A DNA stretch of 64,000 nt from Nocardioides aquaticus (GCF_018459925.1 NZ_CP075371.1:3720001-3784000), one strand, 5' to 3'; counted from the stretch's first letter, positions 26,407 to 35,840 are shown. Made by a program: numbers and translations. The notes: generated by a model not told the origin, from the sequence alone.

Positions 26407-27522
26407 TCAGGCCAGACGGCGTACGGCGGCGTCGACCCGCTCGTCGGTGGCGGTGAACGCCACCCGGACGTGCTGGGAGCCGGCCACGCCGTAGAACTCC
26501 CCCGGCGCGACGAGCACGCCCCGCTCGGCCAGGTCGGCCACCGTGGTCCAGCAGTCCTCGCCCCGGGTGGCCCACAGGTACAGCGACGCCTCGGAGTGGT
26601 CGACCCGAAAGCCGGCACCCTCGAGCGCGCCGCGCAGCCGGGCGCGGCGTGCGGCGTAGCGCGCGTGCTGCTCGCGGGCGTGGTCGGTGTCGGCGAGCGC
26701 GACGGCCATCGCCCGCTGCTGCGGCCCGGGCATCATCAGGCCGAGGTTCTTGCGCACGGCCAGCAGCTCGGCCACCAGGGCGGCGTCGCCGGCGACGAAC
26801 GCGCAGCGGTAACCGGCCAGGTTGGAGCGCTTCGAGAGGGAGTGGACCGCGAGGATCCCCTCGACCGACCCGCCGTTGACGTCGGGGTGCAGCACCGAGA
26901 CCGGCTCGGCGTCCCAGGCGCACTCGAGGTAGCACTCGTCCGAGACCAGCACCGTCCCGCGCTCTCGGCACCAGTCGACGACCTTGCGCAGGTGCTCGAC
27001 CGGGAGGACGCGCCCGGTCGGGTTCGACGGCGAGTTCAGCCACAGCAGCGCCGGCGCCTCCGGACCGAAGGAGGTCAGCGAGTCCGTGGCGACCGGCCTG
27101 GCGCCCGCCAGCACGGCCCCCACCTCGTAGGTCGGGTAGGCCAGCTCCGGGAACGCCACGACGTCGCCCGGCCCGATCCCCAGCTGGCCCGGGAGGTGCG
27201 CGACGAGCTCCTTGGAACCGGTCACCGGCAGCACCTGGTCCAGGCCGAGGCCGGTCACGCCGTGGTCGCGCGCCAGCCAGTCCAGGACGGCCTGGCGGGT
27301 GGACTCCAGGCCGAGCGTGGTCGGGTAGCCCGGCGAGTCGGCCGCGTCACGGAGCGCCTGCTGGACCACCTCGGGGGTCGGGTCGACCGGCGTGCCGACC
27401 GAGAGGTCGACGATCCCGTCCGGGTGCCGCCGCGCGGTGGCGGCGTACGACGTCAGCCGGTCCCACGGGAAGTCCGGCAGCCGGGCGGAGACCGACGGCC
27501 GTGACGGCCGGATCGGCGTCAG
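26407..27522 (-). CDS. dapC: succinyldiaminopimelate transaminase
   Basis: A 371-residue PLP-dependent class I/II aminotransferase of the lysine pathway. Motifs: SARLPDFPWDRL near the start, IVDLSVGTPVDPTPEVVQQA, LLWLNSPSNPTGRVLP, LVSDECYLECAWD (PLP Asp/Tyr) and VHSLSKRSNLAGYRCAFVAG with the Schiff-base Lys. The residue aligned with the GTG start of mycobacterial DapC is GTC here. There is no ATG, GTG or TTG before the conserved core. A CTG at 27522 overlaps the ferredoxin stop as CTGA, matching the coupled overlaps seen elsewhere, and is used as the start; an ATC at 27513 nine bases after AGGAAGG is the alternative. Confidence 0.9.
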   Translation of the reverse strand: MTPIRPSRPSVSARLPDFPWDRLTSYAATARRHPDGIVDLSVGTPVDPTPEVVQQALRDAADSPGYPTTLGLESTRQAVLDWLARDHGVTGLGLDQVLPVTGSKELVAHLPGQLGIGPGDVVAFPELAYPTYEVGAVLAGARPVATDSLTSFGPEAPALLWLNSPSNPTGRVLPVEHLRKVVDWCRERGTVLVSDECYLECAWDAEPVSVLHPDVNGGSVEGILAVHSLSKRSNLAGYRCAFVAGDAALVAELLAVRKNLGLMMPGPQQRAMAVALADTDHAREQHARYAARRARLRGALEGAGFRVDHSEASLYLWATRGEDCWTTVADLAERGVLVAPGEFYGVAGSQHVRVAFTATDERVDAAVRRLA

Positions 27523-27845
27523 CCTTCCTGGTTCTGCGGGGGCAGCGCGGCGATCATCGGGTGGTCCTTGTCGATCTCGCCCATCTTGGCGGCACCGCCC
27601 GGGGAGCCCAGGTCGTCGAAGAAGTCGACGTTGGCCGCGTAGTAGTCCTTCCACTCCTCCGGGGTGTCGTCCTCGTAGAAGATGGCCTCGACCGGGCAGA
27701 CCGGCTCGCAGGCACCGCAGTCGACGCACTCGTCGGGCTGGATGTAGAGCATCCGCTTGCCCTCGTAGATGCAGTCGACAGGGCACTCGTCGACGCAGGC
27801 GCGGTCCTTGAGGTCGACGCACGGCTGGGCGATGACGTAGGTCAT
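27519..27845 (-). CDS. fdxA: seven-iron ferredoxin
   Basis: A 108-residue [3Fe-4S][4Fe-4S]-type ferredoxin. Cysteine clusters are CVDECPVDCIYEG and CVDCGACEPVCPVEAIF, followed by the acidic C-terminal extension EEWKDYYAANVDFFDDLGSP typical of FdxA/FdxC. It carries electrons to unidentified partners. It is immediately upstream of dapC with a four-base overlap, the same pairing as fdxC-dapC in M. tuberculosis (Rv1177-Rv1178). ATG start. Confidence 0.93.
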   Translation of the reverse strand: MTYVIAQPCVDLKDRACVDECPVDCIYEGKRMLYIQPDECVDCGACEPVCPVEAIFYEDDTPEEWKDYYAANVDFFDDLGSPGGAAKMGEIDKDHPMIAALPPQNQEG

Positions 27846-27910
27846 CCGGTCCTCCAATGACGAGCAGGTGCACGGGGTGGTCGGGAGCGCCCTCAGCCTA
27901 GTATCCCCGG

Positions 27911-28846
27911 GTGCCACCCTCGCCCCCCGCCCGTGGACTGGGCCCGCACGTCGTCGGCCTGCGCGTGGTCGTACGACGTCTCGTCCCCGGTGAGACCGGC
28001 CCGAGCGGCGGCCCCGCGATGACCGACCTGCTGGGCGTCTGCACGTCCTGGGGCGAGCACGAGTGCGTGGTGCAGCCGGAGTCGGGTCCCGCCGTCACCG
28101 TCCGCCTGGCCGACGTGGTCTCCGGCAAGCCGGTGCCCCCGCGCCCGTCGGTGCGCCAGCGGGTCTCCGCCCGCGACGCCGAGGGCCACGCGCTGGTGAT
28201 GTGGCCGACCGTGGTGACCGAGGACCTCGGCGACTGGGTGCTGCGCACCGAGACCGAGCCGCAGGGGCGGCTGCTGAAGCGCGCCAACTCGGCCCTGGCG
28301 ATCGGCGACCCGGGCGTGTCGTGGGACGACGCGCTCGACGGGGTCGTCGGCTTCTACACCGGGCGCGACCGCGAGCCGCTGGTCCAGGTCGAGGCCGGGT
28401 CCCCCGTCCACCGGCACGCGACCGGGCGGGGCTGGACCGAGGTCGACGGCGGCGCCTCGACCTTCCTCCTGGGCTCGGTGGCCCGGGCGCTGCGCGCCTG
28501 CGGGTCGACCGGAGCCGGAGCGGCGCCCACGCCGGTGCTCACCGAGGACGGGCCGCGGGCGCACGTCGTGCTCGAGCAGGACGGCCGGGTGGTCGCGCAG
28601 GGACGCGCGGCCTACGACGGGGACTGGCTCGGGGTCCACGCCCTGCTCGTCGAGGAGGGCCGGCGCCGCGGCGGCCTGGCCACCGCGGTGATGGGCGAGC
28701 TGCTCGACTGGGGCGCCTCGCACGGCGCGCGGACCCTGTGGCTGCACGTGGAGCTCGACAACGACCCCGCGCTGTCGCTCTACGAGCGGCTCGGGCTGCT
28801 CCCCCACCACGACCTGGCCTACCTGCGGCCGCCGGCGCAGCACTGA
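27911..28846 (+). CDS. GNAT N-acetyltransferase with N-terminal SH3-like domain
   Basis: A 311-residue protein. Residues about 13-60 (VVGLRVVVRRLVPGETGPSG then TDLLGVCTSW) form a small barrel-like domain found in the cg3035/Rv0428c GNAT family. The C-terminal GNAT domain has the acetyl-CoA loop GVHALLVEEGRRRGGLATAV (Arg-x-x-Gly-x-Ala type) and LHVELDNDPALSLYERLGLL. Substrate unknown. It starts with GTG, 65 bases from the divergent ferredoxin gene, so the intergenic region must carry both promoters. Confidence 0.8.
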   Translation: MPPSPPARGLGPHVVGLRVVVRRLVPGETGPSGGPAMTDLLGVCTSWGEHECVVQPESGPAVTVRLADVVSGKPVPPRPSVRQRVSARDAEGHALVMWPTVVTEDLGDWVLRTETEPQGRLLKRANSALAIGDPGVSWDDALDGVVGFYTGRDREPLVQVEAGSPVHRHATGRGWTEVDGGASTFLLGSVARALRACGSTGAGAAPTPVLTEDGPRAHVVLEQDGRVVAQGRAAYDGDWLGVHALLVEEGRRRGGLATAVMGELLDWGASHGARTLWLHVELDNDPALSLYERLGLLPHHDLAYLRPPAQH

Positions 28847-28852
28847 CCCCGG

Positions 28853-28890
28853 GCTGACGCGGCGGCGCTGACGCGGGGCTGACGCGGGGC
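28853..28890. repeat. short GCTGACGCGG tandem repeats
   Basis: Three imperfect copies of a unit near GCTGACGCGGGG lie between the converging GNAT and DUF389 genes. The last runs into CTGAGGGTCAG, a small inverted repeat. Noncoding; it may be a decayed bidirectional terminator. Confidence 0.5.
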
Positions 28891-28896
28891 TGAGGG

Positions 28897-29853
28897 TCAG
28901 CGCAGCGCGCCGAAGCGCCGCTCGACGAAGGTGGAGATCCGCTTCCAGAACAGTCGCTGGAAGGCGAGGAAGAGCGTCGCGGCGAGGAAGATCCCGACCA
29001 GGTTCAGCCCGAGCTGCGCCAGGGAGCCGGTGATCTCCCCGGGCTCGAGGAAGGCCAGGCCGAGGGCCAGGTTCCCCGCGGCCGGCACCGTGGTGACCGA
29101 GATGAAGACCCCGACCATCGCCGAGGTCTTGCCGAGCGACAGCGCCAGCGCGCCCACCACCCCGGCCACCAGCGCGACGATGAAGGACCACACGTCGGGG
29201 TGGAAGATGAACTCGGTCTGCGGACGCGGCCCGGTGACGTCGGCGACCTCGAGCAGCCCGACCACCCGCAGCACCAGCGCCAGCACGACGACGGTGGCCA
29301 CGGCCAGCCCGAACGACCCGGCCAGCAGCAGCGCCGCCCGGCGGGCCAGGCCCCACCGCCCGAAGACCACGCCGACGCAGGCCGCGGCGACCGCGCCGAA
29401 CTCGGGGCCCACCACCATCGCTCCCACCACCAGGACCGTCGAGTCGGTGACCACGGCGATCGCGGCCAGGGACACCGCGCAGGTCAGGAACAGCTGGTAC
29501 GACAGGGTGGCCACGCTGCCGTTCTCGGCCTCCTCGAGCACCGCGTCCCAGACCACGGCGTCTTCGGGGTCGCCGGGCGCGGCCTCCTCCAACCGCTTGG
29601 CGGCGGCGAACGGCGTGCTGTCCGGCGTCGTGACGACGATCCCGCCGTGCTCGCCCACCCCGAGGTCGGCCAGCTCCCCCAGCAGCTCGTTGACCGACTC
29701 CTTGGCCACGTCGCACTCGACCAGGTCGCCCTTCGGTTCCAGCGAGACGCCCTCGTGCAGGACGACGTTCGTCCCGGAGGCGTCGTCGAGCAGCAGTCGG
29801 CGGACGTCAGGGGTCAGCGAGGAGGGCACCGTCAGGCGCAGGTGGACCAGCAC
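28897..29853 (-). CDS. DUF389 family membrane protein
   Basis: A 318-residue protein. The first ~110 residues form a soluble alpha/beta domain (MLVHLRLTVPSSLTPDVRRL, GEHGGIVVTTPDSTPFAAAK). Six or more membrane spans follow, containing the DUF389 core VVGAMVVGPEFGAVAAACVG and LGKTSAMVGVFISVTTVPAA. The spans end with LVGIFLAATLFLAFQRLFWK. DUF389 proteins are widespread inner-membrane proteins with no proven function (the TIGR00341/TIGR00271 group). GTG start. Downstream of VanW on the same strand, separated by a GGTCGGT-rich 95-base spacer. Confidence 0.85.
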   Translation of the reverse strand: MLVHLRLTVPSSLTPDVRRLLLDDASGTNVVLHEGVSLEPKGDLVECDVAKESVNELLGELADLGVGEHGGIVVTTPDSTPFAAAKRLEEAAPGDPEDAVVWDAVLEEAENGSVATLSYQLFLTCAVSLAAIAVVTDSTVLVVGAMVVGPEFGAVAAACVGVVFGRWGLARRAALLLAGSFGLAVATVVVLALVLRVVGLLEVADVTGPRPQTEFIFHPDVWSFIVALVAGVVGALALSLGKTSAMVGVFISVTTVPAAGNLALGLAFLEPGEITGSLAQLGLNLVGIFLAATLFLAFQRLFWKRISTFVERRFGALR

Positions 29854-29948
29854 CGGCCGATCGTAGGGCCCGGAAGCCGTCCGCAGGCGGCGAACCGTCG
29901 GCGCCGGTCGGTCGGCGCCGGTCGGTCGGCCCCGTCAGTCGGCTCCGG

Positions 29949-31733
29949 TCAGTCGGCCGCCGGGCTCCCCGGCGGCACGCACTCGACGCCGTCCGAGGGC
30001 GTGTAGACGGTGGTGAACCGCTCGGTCCGCTCCACCTCGCTGCTGCCGGGCCGGGAGAAGTCGCGGTAGACGTCGACGGTGAAGCCCTGCGACCCGGTGT
30101 AGGCGTAGCAGTCGGGCGTGTCGAGCACCCGGGTCGTGGGCGAGGTGTAGGCGTACCGGTCTGAGGTGCGGCTCTCCACGTCCCAGGTCTTGGTCGAGTA
30201 CATCGTCACGTTGACCTCGCCCTGCGTCGCGCCGCTGCTCGGCGAGACCGCGGCCTCGATCAGCACCCCGTGGTCGGTGTCGTTGCGGAACCGCAGGTCG
30301 ATCGAGCCCCAGGACACCGTGGCCTCGCGGCCGACCGGGTAGCGGTCGATGTAGAAGGAGTGCGGCTTGTGCTCGACGTCCTCGAGCCCGGCGAAGAACA
30401 TCGCGTTGAACAACGTCGTGGCCATCTGCGACACCCCGCCGCCCAGGTCCTCGACCAGGATGCCGTCGCTGATGACGTAGCCCTCGGTGAAGCCGTTGGC
30501 GACCGTGCGCTCCCCCACCGTGCCGTTGAGCGAGAACGTCTCCCCCGGCTCGAGCAGGGTGCCGTCGACCAGCTCGGCGGCCCGGCCGAGGTTGACGTTG
30601 CGGTAGTCGGCGTCCGGGTAGTAGGTGGAGAAGTCCGAGACGACCTCCTCCACACCGAGGCGGCGGGCCTCGCGGGTGGTCAGGTCGGGCTGGTCGACCG
30701 AGGCGGGCACGTCGGCGGTGCGCTCGCCCTGGCCGGCCACCAGCGCCGTGAGCAGCGCCTCGGACACGTCGGCGGTGTCGTAGTCGACCCCGGGCTGCGC
30801 CGGTACGACCCGGGGCTCACCGTCGACGACCTCGAACGAGGCGTCGACCGGCTCCCCGCCGTCGGCGGTGACCCGCGCGTCGACCAGGCCGCCCAGGACG
30901 TCGGCGTCCACACGGGGGACCAGCGCGCCGCCGTCGGGCTCGAGGGAGAGCGCGGGGGCCAGCTCGGCCGGCGTGAACACCACGGGGGTGCCGTCGAAGC
31001 GCAGCCGGACCGGCCCCGAGAACGCCGGGTCGGCGAAGTCCTCGACGGCCGACCGGACGTCGCCCGCGTCGATGTCGGGCTCCACGGTCCCGAGCGCGAC
31101 CTCGGCGACCGGGTCGGGGTCGAGGTAGGCCGCCAGCAGCGCCTCGCGCGTCGGCCCCGGCTCCAGCGTGGTCCCGTCGACGGCGTCGGTGACCTCGGGC
31201 CCGGACGGGGTCAGCGCGACCGCGCCGTCCTCTGCCGGCCGACCGACCTCCTCGGCGGCCGTGGCGAGGGCGGCGTCGAGCGCCTCCTCGTCGACGTCGA
31301 CGACGGCACCGACCTCGTCGCCGCCCGTGTAGTAGTCCCACAGCCGGCGGGGGTCCCAGCTGCGGCCGCCACCGACGGCGGCCACGGACGCCTCGTGGTC
31401 CACCGACAGCCCGGCCTCGACGGGGTCGACCTCGACGCCGCGGTCGCCGACCTCGAGCCGCACGGGGGCGGTCTCACGCTGGGCCAGCCCCTGCTCGAGG
31501 TCGCGCACCGCGTCGTCGGGGCTGCGGCCCCCGACGGCGACGCCCTCGACGGTGGCCCCGCGGGGCACGTTGTCGCCGGCGGCGTAGTAGGCGGTCACCC
31601 AGCCCGCGCCGAGGAGCACGACGAGCCCCAGGACGACCAGGCCGGCGACGAGGCCGCCGGCGCGCTCGCGCCCGGACCCGCCGTCGTCGGAGGGGGCAGC
31701 GGTCTCGTTGTCCCAGAAGCTCACGCGCTCCAT
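29949..31733 (-). CDS. VanW family membrane-anchored protein
   Basis: A 594-residue protein with a cytoplasmic tail, one span (GLVAGLVVLGLVVLLGAGWV at about residues 27-46), and two peptidoglycan-binding-like (YoaR/PG_binding_4) repeats starting at GATVEGVAVGGRSPDDAVRD. The C-terminal VanW domain holds NLGRAAELVDGTLLEPGETF and VEDLGGGVSQMATTLFNAMF. VanW occurs in vancomycin-resistance clusters, but its role is undefined; chromosomal members are common in Gram-positives. No van resistance genes are nearby. ATG start 31733; GTG at 31724 is possible. Confidence 0.88.
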   Translation of the reverse strand: MERVSFWDNETAAPSDDGGSGRERAGGLVAGLVVLGLVVLLGAGWVTAYYAAGDNVPRGATVEGVAVGGRSPDDAVRDLEQGLAQRETAPVRLEVGDRGVEVDPVEAGLSVDHEASVAAVGGGRSWDPRRLWDYYTGGDEVGAVVDVDEEALDAALATAAEEVGRPAEDGAVALTPSGPEVTDAVDGTTLEPGPTREALLAAYLDPDPVAEVALGTVEPDIDAGDVRSAVEDFADPAFSGPVRLRFDGTPVVFTPAELAPALSLEPDGGALVPRVDADVLGGLVDARVTADGGEPVDASFEVVDGEPRVVPAQPGVDYDTADVSEALLTALVAGQGERTADVPASVDQPDLTTREARRLGVEEVVSDFSTYYPDADYRNVNLGRAAELVDGTLLEPGETFSLNGTVGERTVANGFTEGYVISDGILVEDLGGGVSQMATTLFNAMFFAGLEDVEHKPHSFYIDRYPVGREATVSWGSIDLRFRNDTDHGVLIEAAVSPSSGATQGEVNVTMYSTKTWDVESRTSDRYAYTSPTTRVLDTPDCYAYTGSQGFTVDVYRDFSRPGSSEVERTERFTTVYTPSDGVECVPPGSPAAD

Positions 31734-31734
31734 C

Positions 31735-32118
31735 CTAGGAAGAGGACGGCCCGGACGCCGACTCGACGACGGCCCCCCGGGCCCGCAGCGGGACCGTGAC
31801 GAGGGCCGCGACCACCAGCGAGAGGCCGAGCGCCAGCAGCACGTAGCCCCCGGTGTCGCTGCCGACGACGTAGTCGCCCTCCGGACGCCGCAGCGCCAGC
31901 CGGAGCACGGCGACGGCCCAGCCGACCGCCAGCGGGACCCGTGACCCCCAGCCCGGACGGGCGGCCACCGCCAGCGCCACCGTGGTCGCCCCGCCGAGCA
32001 GCAGGCCCCACCACAGCGACGACAGCAGGGCCGCGCAGGTGCCGACGACCAGGCCGAGGACGAGCCAGGCGACCGCCGCGAGGAGCCGGAGCACGAGGCG
32101 CGGGGCCGTGGGGCGCAC
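31735..32118 (-). CDS. four-TM membrane protein downstream of mshB
   Basis: A 127-residue protein with spans at about residues 10-33, 36-53, 61-76 and 88-110, and an arginine-rich tail (PLRARGAVVESASGP). M. tuberculosis has a comparable small membrane gene (Rv1171) directly after mshB (Rv1170). The GTG start lies 3 bp after the mshB stop, so it is cotranscribed. No function known. Confidence 0.75.
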   Translation of the reverse strand: MRPTAPRLVLRLLAAVAWLVLGLVVGTCAALLSSLWWGLLLGGATTVALAVAARPGWGSRVPLAVGWAVAVLRLALRRPEGDYVVGSDTGGYVLLALGLSLVVAALVTVPLRARGAVVESASGPSSS

Positions 32119-32121
32119 GAC

Positions 32122-33042
32122 TCAGGCGTCGACGCCGGCGAAGAGGTCGGCCTCCAGGCCGTCGTCGCCGACCGGACCGACCTCGCCCTTGGCCAACCGG
32201 TAGAACTCGACGCCCCACGCCGTGTCGCCGACGTTGTTCGAGAGGGCGAAGAACGGCCCGTCGAGCGTGATCTGGGTGGCGTGGGCACGCATCGCGGCCA
32301 TCTTGCGGTCGATGAAGGCCATCCCGTCGACGCCGGCGCTCAGGTCGTCGTCGGCGGTCACGAAGTGCGGCAGCGGGCCGTCGGGGTCCATCCCCTCGAA
32401 GGTCGTGGTGTCCCCCGCGTCGCGCAGCGCCCGCAGGCCGGCGCGCATGCGGCTCTCCGACATGGCGCCCCAGTAGATCTTCGCCACGTCCCACGCCTCA
32501 CCGAGGTCGCGCCGGTAGGAGGTCACCGCCGCCAGGGACGCCGCGTAGGTGGCCACCCGGTGCGCCTGGATGTGGTCGGGGTGGCCGTAGCCGCCGAACT
32601 GGTCGTAGGTCACCAGCACCTGGGGGCGGACCTCGCGGATCACCGCGACGAGGTGGTCGGCGGCCTCGGTGAGGTCGGCGTTCCAGAAGGCCCGCTCGTC
32701 GGTCTCGTCCGCCGCCACGGCGTGGCCGTCGGCGTGCCACTGCATGCCGGAGTCGCGGTAGGTGCCGTAGCCCCCGAGGTAGCGGTGGTCGGTCACGCCG
32801 AGCTCGGCCATCGCCGCGGCCAGCTCGCCGCGCCGGTGGTCGCCCAGGCCGCCGTCGCGGTCGTCGGCGAGGTGGGCGAGCTCGGGCACGAGGACCTCGC
32901 CCATCTCTCCGCCGGTGCAGGTGACCAGCGTGACCCCGCGACCCTCGGCGGCGTAGCGCGCCATCGTGGCTCCCTGGCCGATCGTCTCGTCGTCGGGGTG
33001 GGCGTGCACCAGCAGGAGACGGTGGGCGGGGACGTGACTCAT
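32122..33042 (-). CDS. mshB: mycothiol biosynthesis deacetylase MshB
   Basis: A 306-residue zinc-dependent deacetylase that removes acetate from GlcNAc-inositol in mycothiol synthesis. The LmbE/PIG-L motif HAHPDDE (residues 13-19) and the second zinc His in [13 protein letters not shown] (about 151-162) are present. [17 protein letters not shown] and [15 protein letters not shown] also match MshB. It marks the organism as a mycothiol user. ATG start. It is followed by the small membrane gene, as in mycobacteria. Confidence 0.93.
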   Translation of the reverse strand: MSHVPAHRLLLVHAHPDDETIGQGATMARYAAEGRGVTLVTCTGGEMGEVLVPELAHLADDRDGGLGDHRRGELAAAMAELGVTDHRYLGGYGTYRDSGMQWHADGHAVAADETDERAFWNADLTEAADHLVAVIREVRPQVLVTYDQFGGYGHPDHIQAHRVATYAASLAAVTSYRRDLGEAWDVAKIYWGAMSESRMRAGLRALRDAGDTTTFEGMDPDGPLPHFVTADDDLSAGVDGMAFIDRKMAAMRAHATQITLDGPFFALSNNVGDTAWGVEFYRLAKGEVGPVGDDGLEADLFAGVDA

Positions 33043-33052
33043 GACGGCCAGC

Positions 33053-33781
33053 CTACGGACGTCCGCCGACCCCGCCGTCGGTACCGCCTCCGGGCCGCTT
33101 CACCCTCCGGGGCCCGCTGGGCAGCGGTGCGGGCGCCGGCCGCGGGACCGGTACGGCCGTGGGCGCCGGGCCGTCCTCCTCCCACCAGCCGTCGCGCTCG
33201 TGGACGAGCGGCTCGAGGACGGCCGGCGGGGCGTCCGTGAGGACCGCCCAGGGGTGGTCCTCGTCGTCGTCCTCCCCGGCCAGGCGCTCCCGCTCGACCC
33301 GGGCCGCGTGCCCGCCGTCGACCAGCTCGCGGGCCACCGCGCGGGCGTCCTCCTCCTCGAAGAGCACCGCCCGCCGGGCACCGGCCGCGGACGGACCCGG
33401 GAGCAGCGCCGCCAGGGCCGGCAGGAACGGGCGGTCACCGTCGAGCCAGTCCAGGTCCTCCAGGTCCGCCGCGCCGACCCAGCGCAGCAGGTCGTGCTCG
33501 CGGGCCACGGGCTCGCCGCGCACCAGCACGGCGGTCGCCACCGCCAGCTCCAGGGCGTCGTCGACCGGGACCCGGCCCGGCAGCCACCCGGTCACCTCGA
33601 CGTCGACGCCGAGCTCCTCGACCAGCTCGCGGACGAGCGCGTCGGCGGGCGTCTCGCCCGGCTCGACCTTGCCCCCGGGGAGCTCCCAGCGGCCGGCGGC
33701 CTCCGGCGGTGCCGTCCGTCGGGCCGCGAGCACCCGACCGTCGCGCAGCACCGCCGCCCCCACCACCAGCCGTCTCGCCAC
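33053..33781 (-). CDS. NUDIX hydrolase (MutT-like)
   Basis: A 242-residue protein with a GTG start. The NUDIX box [20 protein letters not shown] continues ELGV and is complete. The opening [20 protein letters not shown] and the C-terminal half of the domain fit the CTP pyrophosphohydrolase/MutT group that cleans modified nucleotides. After residue ~125 comes an extra acidic segment ([20 protein letters not shown]) and a Pro-rich tail that are not part of the fold. It is 10 bp upstream of mshB on the same strand. Substrate unproven. Confidence 0.85.
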   Translation of the reverse strand: MARRLVVGAAVLRDGRVLAARRTAPPEAAGRWELPGGKVEPGETPADALVRELVEELGVDVEVTGWLPGRVPVDDALELAVATAVLVRGEPVAREHDLLRWVGAADLEDLDWLDGDRPFLPALAALLPGPSAAGARRAVLFEEEDARAVARELVDGGHAARVERERLAGEDDDEDHPWAVLTDAPPAVLEPLVHERDGWWEEDGPAPTAVPVPRPAPAPLPSGPRRVKRPGGGTDGGVGGRP

Positions 33782-33824
33782 GGACGCCGATCCTAGGCCG
33801 TGCCTGCGCGTGACAAGGTGCCGT

Positions 33825-34763
33825 GTGCCCACCACACCGCCCGCAGCGCCGCCCGGGCCGACCGGTCCGGTCGCGCCCACCAAGGTCCCCGTCGGACCCG
33901 CCGCGGCGTTCGTGCTGGTCTGGTCCTCGGGCTACATCCTCGGCCCGGCCTCCGTCGCCGCGGCCGGTCCGCTGAGCGTGCTGGGCTACCGGTTCGTCCT
34001 GGCCGCCCTGCTGGCCGGGGTCCTGGCCCGCTGGCTGCGCGGGCCCCTGCGGGTCACCCGCCCGGTCCTGGTGCGGGTCGCCGGCGTGGGCCTGGTGATG
34101 AACGCGGTCCAGTTCGGGCTGATGTACCTCGCCTTCGACGCCGGTCTCGCCCCCACCCTGGGCGCCCTCCTGCACTCCCTGTCCCCGGTGCTGACGGTGC
34201 TGCTGGCCGGCGTCCTCCTCGAGGAGCGGGTGGGGCTGGTCCAGGTGCTCGGGTTCGTCCTCGGGGTCGCCGGCGTGCTGGTCGTGCTGGGCCCGGACGT
34301 CGAGGGCGCGGGCGGCCCGCTCGGCCTCGGCCTCGGCGTGGTGGCCACCCTCGCCCTGAGCCTGGGGACGCTGGGCCAACGGTGGCTCGGCGGCACCGAG
34401 CGTGGCCTGGACCCGCTGTGGTCGCTGACGCTGCAGCTGGCCGTCTCCGCGCCGCCGATGCTGCTGCTGGGGCTGACCCTCGAGGGGCCCTGGCCGGTCA
34501 CCGACCTCTCGCAGGCCGTCGTCACCGTGGTCCTGCTCGCCGCGGTGAACTCCGTGCTCGGCCTGTTCCTGCTCGGCGCGGTGGTGCGCCGGGGCGGTGC
34601 GGGCGCCTCCTCGAGCGTGTTCTTCCTCAGCCCGCCGGTGACGGCGGTGATGGCCTGGCTCGCCTTCGGCGACGTGCTGGGGCCGCGTCAGCTGGCGGGC
34701 CTGCTGCTGGCCAGCGTCGGCGTCGCGATCGCCCTGCGCGGCGGGCTAGCGTCGCGGTCATGA
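33825..34763 (+). CDS. EamA-type DMT superfamily transporter
   Basis: A 312-residue transporter with ten membrane spans arranged as two EamA repeats. The first begins AAAFVLVWSSGYILGPASVA and the second GLGLGVVATLALSLGTLGQR. The conserved late pattern SSVFFLSPPVTAVMAWLAFG is typical of RhaT/EamA exporters of amino acids or other metabolites. GTG start. Its stop overlaps the ATG of the next gene (ATGA), so both are coexpressed. Substrate unknown. Confidence 0.87.
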   Translation: MPTTPPAAPPGPTGPVAPTKVPVGPAAAFVLVWSSGYILGPASVAAAGPLSVLGYRFVLAALLAGVLARWLRGPLRVTRPVLVRVAGVGLVMNAVQFGLMYLAFDAGLAPTLGALLHSLSPVLTVLLAGVLLEERVGLVQVLGFVLGVAGVLVVLGPDVEGAGGPLGLGLGVVATLALSLGTLGQRWLGGTERGLDPLWSLTLQLAVSAPPMLLLGLTLEGPWPVTDLSQAVVTVVLLAAVNSVLGLFLLGAVVRRGGAGASSSVFFLSPPVTAVMAWLAFGDVLGPRQLAGLLLASVGVAIALRGGLASRS

Positions 34764-35824
34764 CCCCGGACGCCCAGCCCGACCACCGGCTGTTCCTCAC
34801 CCGGGACCAGGAGGACGTCGCTGCGATCGACGCCCTCGTCGCCCGCGCCCGGGCCGCCGGGGGCGGGCGGGTCCCGCTCGCGACGTTCGTCGACGACCTG
34901 GGGCGGCGCGCCCGGCGTACCCCGATCCAGGCGCTCCCGCTGCGCGGCGTGCACCGCGCCTGGACCTGGGACGCCACCGACCGGCGCGACCCACGCTGGT
35001 GGCCCCAGGGCGTCACCACCGGCTCCGCGGGCGGGCGGCACCTCGTGGTGGTCGCCTGGTACGCCAAGCACCGCCCGGGCCAGCCCGGTGAGCCCGCCAA
35101 GGGCCAGGGCGTCCGGGTGGCGGTGCTGGACCCGGAGCGTCGGCGCTACGAGCACGTGCTGGTCGTCGTGGCCCGCGGGAGCGGGGACGCGGCCACCGGG
35201 CGGCCCCTGGTCGCGCACGCCGGCGGCCTGGCCTGGACGGGGTCCTGGCTGCACGTGGCCGCCACGAAGCGGGGCTTCGCCAGCTGCCACCTCGAGGACC
35301 TGGTGGAGCTCCCCGCCGGCCCGCTGCGCGACGCCCACTTCGGCTACCGCTACGTGCTGCCCGTGCGCCTGGCCCACCGCGCCGGCGCCGAGGACGGCAC
35401 CGAGCCGCTGCGCTACTCCTTCTTCTCCTCCGCCCCGGCCGGGACGGACGGTGCCAGCGACCTGCTGGTCGGGGAGTACGCCCGCGGCCGCCAGACCCGG
35501 CGGCTGGCCCGGTTCCCCCTCGACGACGACGGCCTGCCGGTGCTCGGCCCGGACGGCCGGGCGCACCCGGTCCTGGGCGAGGGGGTCGCCCAGATGCAGG
35601 GCGTCGTCGACCTCGGCGACCGGCTCGTGGCCACCGCCTCCCACGGCCCCTGGGGTCCGGGCTCGGTGTGGTCCGGTCCGCACGGGGCCCTGCGCGAGCG
35701 TCGACGGGCGCTGCCGATGGGCCCCGAGGACCTCGCCCACGACCCCGCCACCGGGCTCCTCTGGTCGGCGACCGAGCACCCCCGTCGCCGCTGGGTCGTG
35801 GCGATGCGGGCGGACCGCTTCTGA
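34760..35824 (+). CDS. unrecognised 354-aa protein coupled to the DMT transporter
   Basis: A soluble protein without signal peptide. It is rich in short beta-type segments (RHLVVVAWYAKHRPG, VRVAVLDPERRRYEHVLVVV, GLAWTGSWLHVAATKRGFAS, QGVVDLGDRLVATASHGPWG, AHDPATGLLWSATEHPRR). This alternation of VxVxD/W motifs suggests a beta-propeller or similar repeat fold, but no family is recognised. It overlaps the transporter by four bases, so the two probably act in one process. Confidence 0.7.
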   Translation: MTPDAQPDHRLFLTRDQEDVAAIDALVARARAAGGGRVPLATFVDDLGRRARRTPIQALPLRGVHRAWTWDATDRRDPRWWPQGVTTGSAGGRHLVVVAWYAKHRPGQPGEPAKGQGVRVAVLDPERRRYEHVLVVVARGSGDAATGRPLVAHAGGLAWTGSWLHVAATKRGFASCHLEDLVELPAGPLRDAHFGYRYVLPVRLAHRAGAEDGTEPLRYSFFSSAPAGTDGASDLLVGEYARGRQTRRLARFPLDDDGLPVLGPDGRAHPVLGEGVAQMQGVVDLGDRLVATASHGPWGPGSVWSGPHGALRERRRALPMGPEDLAHDPATGLLWSATEHPRRRWVVAMRADRF

Positions 35825-35840
35825 GGCCCCGGGGGCCGAC

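Noticed and set aside
29949..31733. Vancomycin resistance cluster
   Set aside because: Only VanW is present; no vanH/A/X or VanRS-type partner genes adjoin it.
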